Assembly (NCBI GenBank): GCA_900169235.1
Contig: FWCC01000008.1
Coordinates: 62,001 to 126,000 of the forward strand
DNA length: 64,000 nt
Direction: 5' to 3'
DNA from: Zarea fungicola
Taxonomy: Eukaryota > Ascomycota > Sordariomycetes > Hypocreales > Cordycipitaceae
Shown one piece after another: positions 9,329 to 21,356 of the stretch; the stretch's first letter is position 1; every line of letters starts with the position of its first letter. A program made the translations under genes and the position numbers. Below the pieces are notes generated by a model that worked only from the letters and a program-made list of their open reading frames with translations, did not search any database and was not told where the DNA came from.

Positions 9329-11497
9329 GCATTACCCGCCCTCCCCAGACATTGGCGCTTTATCTCCTCATTTCACGGCGCGTGGCTGCAGTTGCCTGTA
9401 GAAATTCTGCAAATCATTTGCAACATCACTTACAACGCGCCGGCACCCGCACCCATCGACCCGGCCGTGCTCTTTGACATGCTCAAGATCCGGCGACTCG
9501 TCGACGAGGCCACGCAGCTCGCAGTCAAGGCCGCGGGAGAGACTTCGCCCTTTGAACCATCTGGTGGAGGGGGCCGACTCAGCCGGGAGCGCAAATTGCG
9601 CATCCGAGAGCATCTGTGCCAGAGGTTGAGCGAAGCATACCGCCTAGATGAAATCGCGTGCAGCGTGGCCATGATGCAGGGGGCTGCGACGCTCGAAGAT
9701 GTCGCGGGGCAGGTGCTGGCTCGGAACCCCAAGAGCATGGACGCGAAATATGTTCATTTCTTTCACGAAAAGATACCCTCGAGGCAGATGGCTGAGTGCA
9801 CATCGCTCGAGCCACTGGGGGAGGTCCTGGCTGCGGCAGCTGGGCATGCGACTGAGGTACTGCGGACGCGGGCGACGGTCAAGGTGTTCCAGGGTGATTT
9901 GGAGGGTGCGGCACAAGATTTAACAGAGGCCTTGGCGCAATGCCGGCACAGGCAGTTAGGGAAGCATAAGGCGGTCGGCTCGCTGACACAGGGAGCGGGA
10001 GTCGAGAGTAAGCCACGGCCGGCGCCGCGAAAGGTCCCGGATGCACCAGTGTCGGAGGAACTATACCCAGACAGCCTCCCAGGGCAGCTTCTCTTCCATC
10101 GCGGGTCAGTATATCTTTTAATGGCATGCCGTCGAGTCTCAGAGAGCTTTTCTCATACGCCTGCCTCCTCACCCAATGCAGAAACCACTCCTCACATCAA
10201 GGACGACGCCACTTCTGTAGCGCCGCGAACATCATCGACAATCCCCAACGCTTCACACCCCCAGGCTGAGGGTTTGGAGGACGAGGCGCTCAAGAAGCGG
10301 CGGATCGATGCCCAACTGTCTGTAAAGAACTTTGCCAAGCACGCCCTCCGCGATTTTACTGGCTTTATTGACCGTTTCCAATACTCACCCGACTGGCCAA
10401 CCAAGGCCTCGGAGGACTTTACCCGCCGCATTGATGCAGTTAGTACAGGTAGTAAGGGGTCCCGCGCGCCGTCTCTCTCTTCCTCCTCCGCCGACGCGGA
10501 TACGTTGTCATCATTGGCACCCACGAACCGCCTGTACCGGCTCTCTGAGCTTTTCGCTGCCGTGCCACCTCCAAACCTGCCACCTTTCTCGCCTCAAACA
10601 ACTGCCGCCACCGAGCAACTCCATGTCCATGCTAATGTTCCTGGCACGGCTACTGCTGCTGCTGCTGCTGCCGCCGGCTGCCAGCCCTCCTCGGTGGCGC
10701 AACCTGTCTGCGAGAGTGTCACATATCATCCTCTCCTTACCGAGGCACTGCACGCGCTCCTGCTCTGCCACTGCCTCGTGCAGACGTCTCCGAAAGAGAT
10801 CCAGCGCCACGCCACCATGGTCGCCCGCCTCGTCCGTCTCTGTGACGGCTTCCCCATCTTTCAATCCTGCCGCTCCCCGGCCCGCGAAGACTGGGCCGAT
10901 ATGACGCGCCGACCTGTCGCCGAAACAGGCCTTCTCCCGCTCGACGCATCCTGGGACGAACTCTGTGCTCCCAAGCACCTAAAGCTGCTCAGCCAGCGCG
11001 GCGTCGGCGTCGGTGCCCTTGCCGCTGCGGCCGACGCCCGGAAAGCCGCCTCTTCTGCGGCTGCAGCCTCTGCATACGTTTCTTCGGGCGATGACGCCCG
11101 AAGCAGCAGTGGCAGTGGTGTTGGTGGTTCGTCGTCGGTTGTGCGCCCAGAGATGGCCGCCGTGCACAGCTCGGTCAAGATGCTTGCGCAGACCTACTCG
11201 CGCGCCGGGCCTACACAGTCGGACATTGCCATTGGTAACGCCCTCATGTCGCCGGGATGCCGGCTGCCACAGCGCGCTACGGCTGAGATGATGCGCGACT
11301 ACCCTCTCACGACGGAGCGGGCGGCCGCTGTCGCGCAGTGGCTCCGGGAGGCGCCTGTGGTAGCGGCGGCACCGCGGCGGAGGAAGAAGCCGAACAGCGC
11401 GGGAAAGAAGACGCCGTTGTCGTCGTCGAGCAAGAATGGGAGCAGGTCTACGGCGACTGTCGCAGAGCAGTCTGGTCAGTCTCTGCCGATTCGATAA
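9329..11497 (+). CDS. Conserved fungal protein with TPR-like helices, 5' exon unresolved
   Basis: A continuous frame from 9329 to the stop at 11497 encodes about 720 residues. The N-terminal part has an F-box-like LPVEIL motif after RHWRFISSFHGAW. The middle carries helical pairs resembling tetratricopeptide repeats (near ATVKVFQGDLEGAAQDL and LLFHRGSVYLLMACRRV). The C terminus is Ser/Lys-rich. Such proteins are often annotated 'histidine kinase group protein' in fungi, yet I see no kinase or ATPase motif, so that label should not be read as function. The frame has no ATG near its beginning, so a 5' exon is needed. One in-phase option is ATG 9135, exon to 9232, intron 9233-9348 and 748 residues in total. 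Another acceptor, just before 9329, would retain ALPALPRHW. The body of the gene is secure; the start is not. Confidence 0.75.
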   Translation, partial: ALPALPRHWRFISSFHGAWLQLPVEILQIICNITYNAPAPAPIDPAVLFDMLKIRRLVDEATQLAVKAAGETSPFEPSGGGGRLSRERKLRIREHLCQRLSEAYRLDEIACSVAMMQGAATLEDVAGQVLARNPKSMDAKYVHFFHEKIPSRQMAECTSLEPLGEVLAAAAGHATEVLRTRATVKVFQGDLEGAAQDLTEALAQCRHRQLGKHKAVGSLTQGAGVESKPRPAPRKVPDAPVSEELYPDSLPGQLLFHRGSVYLLMACRRVSESFSHTPASSPNAETTPHIKDDATSVAPRTSSTIPNASHPQAEGLEDEALKKRRIDAQLSVKNFAKHALRDFTGFIDRFQYSPDWPTKASEDFTRRIDAVSTGSKGSRAPSLSSSSADADTLSSLAPTNRLYRLSELFAAVPPPNLPPFSPQTTAATEQLHVHANVPGTATAAAAAAAGCQPSSVAQPVCESVTYHPLLTEALHALLLCHCLVQTSPKEIQRHATMVARLVRLCDGFPIFQSCRSPAREDWADMTRRPVAETGLLPLDASWDELCAPKHLKLLSQRGVGVGALAAAADARKAASSAAAASAYVSSGDDARSSSGSGVGGSSSVVRPEMAAVHSSVKMLAQTYSRAGPTQSDIAIGNALMSPGCRLPQRATAEMMRDYPLTTERAAAVAQWLREAPVVAAAPRRRKKPNSAGKKTPLSSSSKNGSRSTATVAEQSGQSLPIR

Positions 11498-11889
11498 CGG
11501 GATGTTGGCAATAAGAAGGAATGTCTCATGGGTACAAGCGCCAGGTGCAAGAAGAGTTTTTTTTTCTCTCGTCTCTTCTCTTCTCTTGGTCAATATATTC
11601 CACAAGCATGTATTCCGCATACATTGTGAAGATTTGAATGTAAATGTTTTTCATGCATTTTCATATATAGCTATTTTATTTCCTCAATCCACGAGACCAA
11701 ACACACACACGTTTCCCGTCCTCGACTCCATTCCTGATATCCAAACGAAAAGAAAACAGCATGACTTGGCCCTAGTGGCAAACTGCAAGGCATAAATATG
11801 GGCCAAAGGAGCAAAATAATAGTCAAAACAATATGATACGCCTTCATTGTGGTGAATCATTTCTGTATATATAATGACAATTCTACCAT
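11498..11889. other. Tail-to-tail intergenic spacer
   Basis: Spacer between two converging genes. It has a CT-rich tract near 11555-11590 and is AT-rich afterwards, as expected of two 3' untranslated regions. No gene seen. Confidence 0.5.
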
Positions 11890-14849
11890 CTAGTACCAGA
11901 CACCATCCACCACCATGTTGTTAGACGCGTTCAAAAATGCATCAATATCGCCTGCGCCTTCTGTCTCCAGCACATTCATGAGTTCCATCTGCTGCGAGTG
12001 AGACAGGCTCCCGTGTCGGCCCTGCAGGAAACCGTATGGCGGCATGTTGTCAACTGGCGATGCCATTGTCGGCATGCCCGTCATGGACGCGGCATTCTGC
12101 TGGCCGGTAGGACTAAAGGCAATGCTGGACGAGTTGACGCTCAGCGCATCGTCGCTGAAGAAACTGCTGCTCATCTGGCCAATACTGTACGGGGACACGA
12201 ACTGTGGGAGCTGGCCAAACCACTCGCTGCCAGACACAGTAGCGGCGGGCAGAGGCTTTTGCTGCGGTAAGGCAGGACTTGAGCGTGGCATAGCGGCGGC
12301 GGCGGCGCTGTTTGCTTGGACAGCAATGGTATTCTTCTGTGGCGGCGTCATGTGAGGAGGCGCTCCGCCCGTAGCAAGACTCATAGCTGCCATGCTGGGC
12401 GTTTGCATGGCCATGACGGGTGGTGGTGTAAGTGTAGAGCTGGGTGTAGTGGCAGGCAGGCTTCCCGGAGCAGCCAGTGATTCTGGTGGTGTCGGCAAGT
12501 GGCTGCTCATCTGCTCCGAGGGCGAGCCTGTATGCTGCTGGCCGGGCATCGGGGCCACGGGCTGTTCAAAAACGCCCTCGCCAGGCTGGCTAAAATCTGG
12601 TGGAAAGTACGAAAAGCGTCTCCCATTGGAGTCGGTAGCTGGGTTGCAAAAGATGGAATTGGATCGAAAGGCCGGCTGAGGCGGTGGGAAGTTGGGATCA
12701 AACGTGTAGGCATTCATCGATTCCGGTGGCGAGTCAAAGACGTAGCCAAACTGCGGAGGGTTGAGGAATGGCACCTGCTGCTGTTGGCCTTCGGCCCCTT
12801 GTAACATCAAAGGAGGAGACGCAACATCCGTTCCGTTGGAGGGGCTGGTAAAAGAGAAGAGGGGGTTGAACTTTCCGTCCTCATAACTTTGCATACATGC
12901 TCTACTCAGAATGGCGTACAGCTGTGAGGTGGCAGCAGCACCCGGCCAGCGCGCTGAGCATTTGTCCAGTGCATCCTGCCCCGAGTTAATCAACTCATCT
13001 ACTTCCTCTCGTCCATGTGCCTGTCGAACATCTGGGTACGAGATTGACCAGAGCAGGGTGTTGAGTGCGGTGGAGAGATTGAGCAGGAACATCCATGTCG
13101 AGTCCATGGCTCCAGTATCGATTTGTTTCTTGGACAATGAGATGACAAATGAGGCACTCTCAAAGCAAATCTGAGCCGCGCCGGCGGACGGTTTCGGGAC
13201 CTGTGGAGAAGGCCTATACAGGAACATGCGAGATTGGTGATAAGTTCCCAAATACCTGTCAAAGGTTAGCTCTGCCATCTGCACATGTGTTTACTTCTAG
13301 AAAAGCAGACTTACCAGGCTTTGGTCCAGGCGAGTTCCTCTGGTCTGGTTTTAACCCATTCGTCGATACGACTGTCCATACTTTGATACCAGGGATGCGA
13401 ATCATTGACGGGCTCTGCGCGCTTTCTCTCGTACAGGGTCCTCCTTATTTCGCATTGCAGTGCCCGCAACTTATACATGTGTATCGAGTGTAGTTTCCTG
13501 TGATCGGGAGACGTTGACGTAATGCCGTTTGGTGTAATATTTTCATCTTGAACTGTAACAAACCACTCAACATCAATCCGATCGCCGCCTTTGGCAAAGG
13601 CAGACGGGCGGCCCATGTAGTGTGAGAGACCAAATTCTAGCATGGCGACTATCCAAACGAGTCGCCGTCTCATGTCAATTGTCTTGACATCTAAATTGTA
13701 GCCGGCAGTAATTGTTTTTTCCTCGGTGAGTCCTTCTTGCTGGCAGATCCGAACAGCGAGACCAATGACGGCGTAAATTGGGTTTCTGGCCGGCGTGTGC
13801 AGAGAGTATACAGCAACCAAAATCAGACACTGCAATGTTTTGAGGTCCTTGGGCCGGACAACATCTTTAAAATACTGCATCGCTGCCATGTAGTAGCTGT
13901 CAGCCAGACCGGCGTACTGCTCCATGTTTTGGAGAGCGGCGCCAAAAACCATGCGGACGACAAAGTTGCGATATGGGTCCGTGTCTCCATTATAGACAGC
14001 CTCGAGATCCTGCTCAAAATCCTTTTCATGAAGCACAGGGTAGAGTAGCTGTGCTAAACTGAGTTAGCTTTGGGGAAATCGTGATGGGCAGTTCCAAGGG
14101 CTTACATTTCTGATAGAAGGCTTGGACCAGCTTGTCCGCAACAGCTCTCTTCGGCAGACTCTGGGCAGGAAGCTCAGAAACCATCGGATAGCTCTTCTTA
14201 TGGCCAGTGAGGGTCCCGGTTCCCGTCATTTGGATAGACTGCATGCGGGCTTGCCTTCTGGAGCGGACTTCGGGTATCAGTTCGCCAATGCTTTTGGAGT
14301 CGGTAAAGCGTTTTGCCTCTTCCATCAGGAGACGTGTTAAGGCGATGCCGCTGCTGGGACCAAGATAGCGAGGTGTTTCGTCATTGACACTGAGACGAAT
14401 CATACCACCTGGACGAACAATATCTTCGCTACTTTTGGGATAGTCGGCAGCCTCATCTGTATATTGGTCAAGCTCTGCCTCGAGCGCGCGAACCTTATCC
14501 TGCAGCTTGATGACATAGTAGCGGTTAATTTTGCGGCCCTTGGCCGCATCGAGATACTCGCATATGGAGCCAGATCGTTCGCAGGGAAGACATCGAGGCA
14601 AAGTAGGATCGCAACGAGTTTTGCGCTTGCACGGGGAGTTAGCAAGGTGGCAGTGGGGGACTCAAGAGGATGGCTAACCTGACGACAGCGACAACAGGCT
14701 GTCAAAGTGTGTGCTACACGGTGTTCTGACCCTTCGGCTTCGGACAGGTCATCGACTTCGGCGGTCTGGCTATGGGCCGGGTTGAAAGTCGGGTTTGCGC
14801 GAGGAGGGACAGTGCCAAGTCCCTGGCGGAAGATGTGTGCCGCATTCAT
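11890..14849 (-). CDS. Zn2Cys6 transcription factor, Stb5-like
   Basis: Four exons (14849-14679, 14625-14106, 14053-13315, 13255-11890) with introns of 53, 52 and 59 bp give 931 residues. The ATG at 14849 is the first in frame. A classic binuclear zinc cluster, C-X2-C-X6-C-X6-C-X2-C-X6-C, spans Cys52-Cys79 and is split by intron 1 exactly after CCRCRQ. A basic linker (GRKINRYYVIKLQ) and a short coiled coil for dimerisation follow. The fungal-specific transcription factor domain lies at about residues 230-560. It includes YPVLHEKDF, the CLILVAVYSLHTPAR helix and the later MFLYRPSPQVPKP motif. The C-terminal 350 residues are Pro/Gln/Ser-rich, like an activation region. Overall organisation and the LYRPS-P-PKP block recall yeast Stb5, a regulator of NADPH supply and multidrug/oxidative stress. 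The family call is solid; the orthology is a tentative recollection. Confidence 0.9.
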
Positions 14850-17800
14850 AGTGGCGACGTGTGGCAGCGTCGCTGTTGTCGCAGTGGCGCGACCAGAATA
14901 GAGAACCGTGGGAACAGCGGTAAAATTGAGTCGCAAGTCAAATGGCCGAGCCGGAACGTTTATTGGGCGTCAGTAGAGCCGTAGCGAAGCGCTGACTTCA
15001 CGATCACCGTCGTCGTCGGGAGCGCGGCGCAATGTATTGTATTGGATATCCGCCAAACAGTGAGAGGGAGATGGCAGGGTTAAATCGAGGCTGCATACAA
15101 TTGCAAGCCTCTGGTTTTTTCCGTGCTGCAATATTGGGGCAAGGGTGAGGAGTTGCGTTCAACTTGAATGCCGGCAGTGTGGGTGAGGCCTGTGGCGGAG
15201 GGGCAGAGAGGCCGGGCGTGACACTTGGCTGGCAATCAGTGAGGGGCCTATCAGCAGGCAGTCGACATAGCAGATATGAGCGCAGACGGCGTCTCGGGAC
15301 TATGTTGCGCAAACGATTCAAAATCCCGACATAAACGGGGGTGTAGGAGCTCTGTCGCCGTGAGTAAAAATCCGGGCAAGCTGATGGTGGTGGAGGTGGT
15401 AGTGAGAGAAGCCTGAAGCAGCAGTGAGTGAGTGAGTGGGTGGATGTTGTTGTACGGACCAGCGGTCGAGATGTGCTTAGGTCAATAATCCAGGCCAGAG
15501 GCTCTGCCGCGATGGGGGTTTCTAAGGGGGGCGGGCTTTAACTGGCTAGCAGCGACGGGAGGATTTGATTTCAACAATTATTACCTTAGTACTCCATACC
15601 TACTACCTACCTAGTAAGTAATAAGAATGGGCTCTATTTTCGGCGTTTGGAGGATACAGTGGCGTAACTAGTCCCTGGGTTGGGCTGTGGGATATGGTTC
15701 AGTTTTCAAGACGGAGGTCTGGCGACGCTTACAATTACAGGGGGCTTTACGCTGTAGGCGGTCGGTAGAGTTTGCTGGAATGCCCCTGGGTGCCCCAGGG
15801 CAGGTAGAGCAGCTTGCGAAGGAAGCAGGTATGGGATCCAAGTAGGAGTAGGTACTCCGTACTAAGAAAGTATTGATACCTACGTTAGTGCGCCAGTAAC
15901 GGTTTAAACTCTGGTAGCTAGTACTTGACTAAGCCACTTGCCGCTAATTCAAGGTCCTTTACAACTGATGATGTACTTAGTTACTCTGTACACCCATCTG
16001 CACCCACTCAACTGTATTTTCCCTCGATACGGCAGAGCAAAGGCCCATCGAGGAGCAGCATATCTTTCATTTCCTGCATGGCATAATTAGCTTTCACACC
16101 GACCAAGGCGCCTTGCCAGCGCATGATGCAATGTTGCAGTGCGCCACGGCCGGATGCTACTGGCATGTACTTTCCATTGTGCTGAGCTAAGCAGAAGCCT
16201 TCTAGAACTGTTGTCCATGCCAATCTCAATCTGACAGAGCGACCAGAGCCCCTCAAACAAAATCCGTCTCCGTCTCACCGCGGAATCTTATCACATTCAC
16301 CGCGTGTCGGTGGGGAAGCACACATCCTGGTCAATACTACACCGCGCGGCCGGCGGGGGAGGATCGCTGTCGGAATGGATTGCCTGTGGGGGTGGGAGTC
16401 AGCCAGAGATGCAGAGGGTCGTGAATAGTGCAAGGTGCCTAACCACAATGGCGGCATGAAATCTCTCTTGGACGGAAAGTCTTTCCAATACTGGCCAGCG
16501 GCGATGATGCTGACATTGCTCCGTTGTGCTGACCGTGGCTAGTCCTATGGGTGATGGTGCTTGTTTTAGTCCAGTTAGCCGCAACTCAACTCGAGGCGGG
16601 CGGGAGCCGAAGAGCCCGATCAAACCACGCGACAGGGGATGGGGATGGAAAGTCATTCCGGCGATGGGTGGTGGCGGTGCCTTGGGGTTCTTCTAGAAGG
16701 GTTTTGTTTTGGCTGGGAGTTGGTCCAGCATCTGACAAGGCATAGATGCGCTTGTACCATGTCCTCATCATCATCTCGAAATTAAACACATATCTACCCG
16801 GATATGAATGACTGTCCAAGGCTTTTTTTTCTTAGTTAACGTATTGACGCGCCTGCCAATCAGAGCATCTGCATCAGAGCATCTGCATCAGCGCAACGGC
16901 TGGCGGACATGGTCCAAGTAAAGCTGTACGTACCTATTATGCATTCTCGGGTCATTCTCCCATGTGGCGTTATTTTGTTGTGGTGTACCCAGTAGGCAAC
17001 TGGCGAGACAAAAGAACGGCCGAGGCAAGCCCAGCTTCGCTGCAATGCCAGTCACACGGTAGCTACCACGAGCGAACAGAGAGTGCAGCACTAGCTAGTA
17101 GTTGCAATGTATCTGCGCGGCAGCACCCTTGTCCAACCAGGCCGGTTTTAGTACCTAGTTATCGAGCAAATTTCGATAGGAGCCAGAAACTGCATAATGG
17201 ATGTGTCACTGGCGTCCTGCGCAAACCCTATTTCGTGGGCATGGGTGCGCTGCATCGGGCCGAGGGTGTTGGGTGCGCTCATCAAGAGGGACGTATATAC
17301 GACAGAATAAAGTCTGGACCGGGTTCATGAATCAATTGAATTAGTATTGATGCCCTGTGCATGTCTGCATCATGATGAGATGAGACTGACAAATGGCAAA
17401 CGATTTTTGGTACTCCTGTAGTGCTGGCGGAAGGTATTGCCTGTATTGGGATAGCGCAGAGCCCAAGCACTCTGCATGAGATGAGACTGGGTTCTGTAGT
17501 CTGTCAATCTGTGTACCCAGGCGCCACTCAGGCACCTATATTCTTTCAAACACAAGGTGTATTAGCGAGTTGTGACTATCAGTTGCCATCAGCGAGCCCT
17601 GCAAGGTGTTGCCGAGATGGGCAGGCTTGCGACGGCTAGGGTGGCGCCATCCCAGCGGCGCTAGCCTGTTGGTAACCAAAATGCCATGATGCCTGCACCT
17701 AGAATGGTAGCATATTGTTGACTGTCAATACCACCACTGTTGTTGCGTTTAGCCGCAGCTAATAAAGTCTTCAAGACGGTCCGGGCGGGCTTTAATCGAA

Positions 17801-18753
17801 GCTTCCTGTCTACAAAGATTGTTTCTACGTAATTGCGCACCTACCAAGGTACATACATACCTGGGTAGGTAGGTAGACACGGCCGTGGATCCTTGTTAGG
17901 TAGGCTGGACTTCCAGATTACCTGCCAAGGTGCTAAGTTACAGCGCTCTTCCGGACGCTACAGTGAACGCTTTACACCAGCAGCCCGCCTGTACAGCCTG
18001 CAAGGCGCACTGTGGCTGGCTGGATGAGAGCTCCCGACTACTACTACTAGGTACTAGGTAGGTTATTAGGTAGATCCCATTATCCATCCACCTCTTTCCA
18101 GGTCGCTCACTCATCACCAAACGCACACATCTCCAGACTTCCATCTAATCACCCCGCGCCTGGGTCTGGATTCCTTCTCCAACCACGGCAATCATTCTCT
18201 GCTTTCCGGCAACTCCTACCTTTGCCAGCGTCTATTTAGGGGTCGTTCATCATTGCAGCTGGCTCTTGAGCTCGTTGCTTTCTCTGCGGTGGCTCGTTAT
18301 CAGCTTCGCAGCCGTTGTATTGTACGCCACAAGATTCAGCTATTCTCGGTTGGCGGGCATCCTGGTTTTTTCGTCAACTCTCCTACACGCGCGCAGCTCA
18401 CAGCAAGCCAACCACGAGTGTCAATAACGTCGATCCCAAGCTCGCCGTCGCCTTTCAAATTGCCACCCTGTTACTTCGGCCGTTGCTCCCTCTGTCTTTG
18501 CTACACTGTCTTGAGGCTGCATTCGTCGTGTGCTTGTTGTCGTGCTCGCCCTGCCCGCACCCGACGCCACCTCCACAACGACGACCCCTCACCCACTCTC
18601 GACATCCCATCCTCACGGCTCAGTCATCATACCGGCGCACGCTTTACTATTCTATTCAGCTTGAAGCTTCTGTGTCGCCGACAGCTAGCTTAGCTCTGCA
18701 GCGTCGCAAGGCTCCACGCCTCCTGCGCTACTCTGCTCTCGGTAGCACTCAGA
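14850..18753. other. 3.9-kb shared upstream region of two divergent regulators
   Basis: No supportable gene. The region separates two divergently transcribed Zn2Cys6 genes and must contain both promoters and leaders. It has repeated TACCTA/TAGGTA motifs at 15597-15616, 17841-17878, 17896-17904 and 18037-18075, a 14-bp direct duplication at 16859-16886, and a CT-rich leader from about 18400 to 18750 before the right-hand gene. Short ATG-started frames in the leader (for example 18315-18767) could act as upstream ORFs. Confidence 0.5.
16859..16886. repeat. Two tandem copies of a 14-bp unit
   Basis: The unit ATCAGAGCATCTGC is present twice without a gap or mismatch, followed by a partial third copy (ATCAG). 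It lies in the non-coding region between the two transcription factor genes. Confidence 0.8.
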
Positions 18754-21356
18754 ATGACCCGAAGTAGCTTCTCTAGGAACCCACTCTTGAGGGTCTCCCG
18801 TCCAGTCTCGGCGTGCTCGCGATGTAAGCTTTAATGCCACGCGCGGTAGCACCTCTGCCTGTTTATATGCTAATCTGTACCAGGTCGTTCGGCAAAAGTC
18901 AAGGTCAGTCGCGCTAGCACCTCCAAACACCATGCGATTGGAACCGCTGGACTAACTTGGAACAGTGTGATGGCAAGTTACCCGCTTGTACCGCTTGCGA
19001 GAAGGCTGGTAGAGAAAGCGAGTGCTCTGCAGCAAACGACCAGTTTGCCAGAGGCAAGGAAAGAAGGTATTTGCTCTCTCTGGCGACTGCAAACGTACGG
19101 GCTCTAATCCTCGCCAGCTATGTTGCCGCCCTCGAACTGCGCATCGAGAAGCTTGAGCGGCGGCTCCAATATGCCAAGTCGCGCAAGGCCTCTGTCGCTA
19201 ACCACGAACACGAGGCGCCATCAGCCAACGATGCCAGTCGCAAAGACTCATTAGCACTCATTAAAGCCGCTATACACCGCAAGGCTGCCAGAAATCGTGA
19301 AAATTCAGACGTCAACTCTCTCGTGTCCGATTTTGGCTACATGTGAGTAGAGCTCTCGGGACCGTCCATCAGCTCTGCATGCTAACAGCGCTCAAGGTCC
19401 GTCAATGCGACAACTCGCGACTTCGAACCCTCCACCTTCAATCTGACTTTTGCAGGCCTCGTTCTTACCGCGACTATGAATAATGCACTCCCCGCTTCCA
19501 CGGAGCCGGACCTACCTCCCATACGAGTGACACAGACCATTATGCAATACTTCATGGCCAACATATATACGCTGTTCCCCTGCTTCTCCGAGACGGCGCT
19601 CTTGACCGTAATCGGCGATGTCTACCAACAAGACCACCGCGCCATCAAGGACTCTGACTATTGGCTCATGTACATGGTCTTGGCCATTGGGTACACAGCT
19701 CAAAGCCAGAAGCTCAACGACGTAAAGTACGAGTCCGGCGTTGAATATGTCGTCAAGGCTCTCAAGTATGCCGATCGAGCCCTTGCACCGGGCACCGGCA
19801 CGCAGATTCAGTCTTTGCTACTCTTGACAATATACTCGCTGCTTGACCCAGCCCACTTCGATAGCTGGCATCTCCTCGGCTTTACTGCTAGAGCCTGCGT
19901 CGACCTAGGCTTCCATCAAGATCCCCCGACGGCATCTACTGCTGACCGTACAGCGCTGGATATCCGCCGAAGAATCTTTTACTCTGTGTATGCTCTGGAT
20001 CGGGCTATCAGCATGGTGCATGCGCGCACTTGCTCCTTTACTGACGATTCCATTAACGTGGCGTTTCCTGCAAGCATCGCGCAGCAACGCAAACAGTCTT
20101 TATCATCGGGCTCCATTGCAACCCCTCAGTCCACAGACGCAGCCCTGCTTCTATTCCAGCTCCGTCGTGCGCAGTCCTTTTGGTATCAGGAACTTTACCA
20201 GTCAGATCCAACGCCACTTGCGGACCCAACCGCTTTCTTGTGGCAAATGTGCCTTGACATGCGCGAATGGGGCGAGAGTTTACCAGAGAGCCTGCCGCGT
20301 GGCCTTCGTCGCATGTTTGAGCAGGAGCTTCGATATAGTTACGTTTACTGCATTGCCCCATCAATACGGGCGCCGCAGATTACAGACTATTCGCGCACTC
20401 TAATCTTTGAGCACTCGCTCGAGTATCTCAATATTATGCAAGAAATCTCCCGCACGGGACTTAACAGCGCCTTCTATACGTATCACGACGCCCTCAAGGT
20501 TTATTTTATGGGAAATCAGCTCCTTGCCGTTCTCCGTGATGCTGAGGAAGTGCTCCTCTCTGGCCGACCCGTACCACCACCTGCCCAACGGCCTGGCTGC
20601 CCGCCAGCACCACCTATCCCACGACGCACCAGCCTCCAAACCGGACACCCCAATGATGCGCTGGAGCGCAGCCTATGGTGTCTTGAGCGAGTGCCTCAGA
20701 CACTGTTAAAGTATAGTGAGCGATGGGAGGATGCGACAATGCTCATGGACAGCTTTCAGCAAATTTCTGCCGAAACACTTCGACGTCTCCGGGAGGTCCG
20801 TACTGCGCGTGGCATTCCACAGCAACAGAGTCAGCCTCAGCTTGCGCAGCAACCTCAGCAACCGCAGCAATCGCACCACCAACAGCCACAGTATCAGCTG
20901 CACCAGCACCAGCAGCACCACCAACACCACCAACCGCAGCTTCAACAACAACCAATTCAGCTGCAGAATCAACAACATCATCCCCTTCAGCACCGTCAGC
21001 AACCGCAGCCACAACACCAGCAGCCACAACACCAGCAGCCACAACACCAGCAGCACCAATTCCAGCAGCATCAACTCCAGCAGCCCCAGCCCCAGCAGCC
21101 ACAACTCCAGCAGCAACAACACCAGCAGCAACAACACCAGCAGCAACAACTCCAGCAGCAACAACTCCAGCAGCACCATCAAATACCGCCGCAGCAGCAG
21201 CACAATCAGTACTCCAACGGTGTTTCAGTCACTCGACTTTCTCCTGCACAAATGGTTGCAGTCCCGTCACCTCAGCAGCAGCAGCAGCCACATCAGCCGT
21301 GGGTCGGGGTCAATGTGTCACAGATGATGCACGGAGGACCTCACCGGCCGCAGTAA
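18754..21356 (+). CDS. Zn2Cys6 transcription factor with Gln/His-rich tail
   Basis: Five exons (18754-18823, 18884-18903, 18966-19066, 19118-19342, 19397-21356) give 791 residues with every junction in phase. Exon 2 is only 20 nt. The zinc cluster is Cys21, 24, 31, 38, 41 and 50 (ACSRCRSAKVKCDG then CTAC), spread over exons 1-3. A basic segment and a coiled coil (SYVAALELRIEKLERRLQ) follow for dimerisation. The fungal transcription factor domain occupies about residues 170-560, with typical helices (QSLLLLTIYSLLD, WHLLGFTARACVDLGFHQ, RRRIFYSVYALDRAIS). Residues about 613-745 are almost entirely Gln, His and Pro and end in a short ordinary tail. This is a DNA-binding nuclear regulator of unknown target; I do not recognise a named orthologue. 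The gene converges on the SNF5-type gene and diverges from the Stb5-like regulator. Confidence 0.9.
20818..21212 (+). repeat. In-frame CAG/CAA/CAC minisatellite coding for the Gln/His tail
   Basis: The coding repeat includes three exact 15-bp copies of CAGCCACAACACCAG at 21006-21050, then further 15-bp units based on CAGCAGCAACAACAC between about 21108 and 21172. Codons alternate between CAG, CAA and CAC/CAT, so the DNA is not a pure triplet run. Copy number may vary between strains. Confidence 0.85.

Noticed and set aside
10640..10675. CTG repeat as a possible expansion locus
   Set aside because: Only a short run within the coding region, producing a brief Ala stretch; not unusual.
16962..17330. 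122-codon plus-strand frame in the divergent promoter region
   Set aside because: No motif and mixed composition; likely chance in non-coding DNA.
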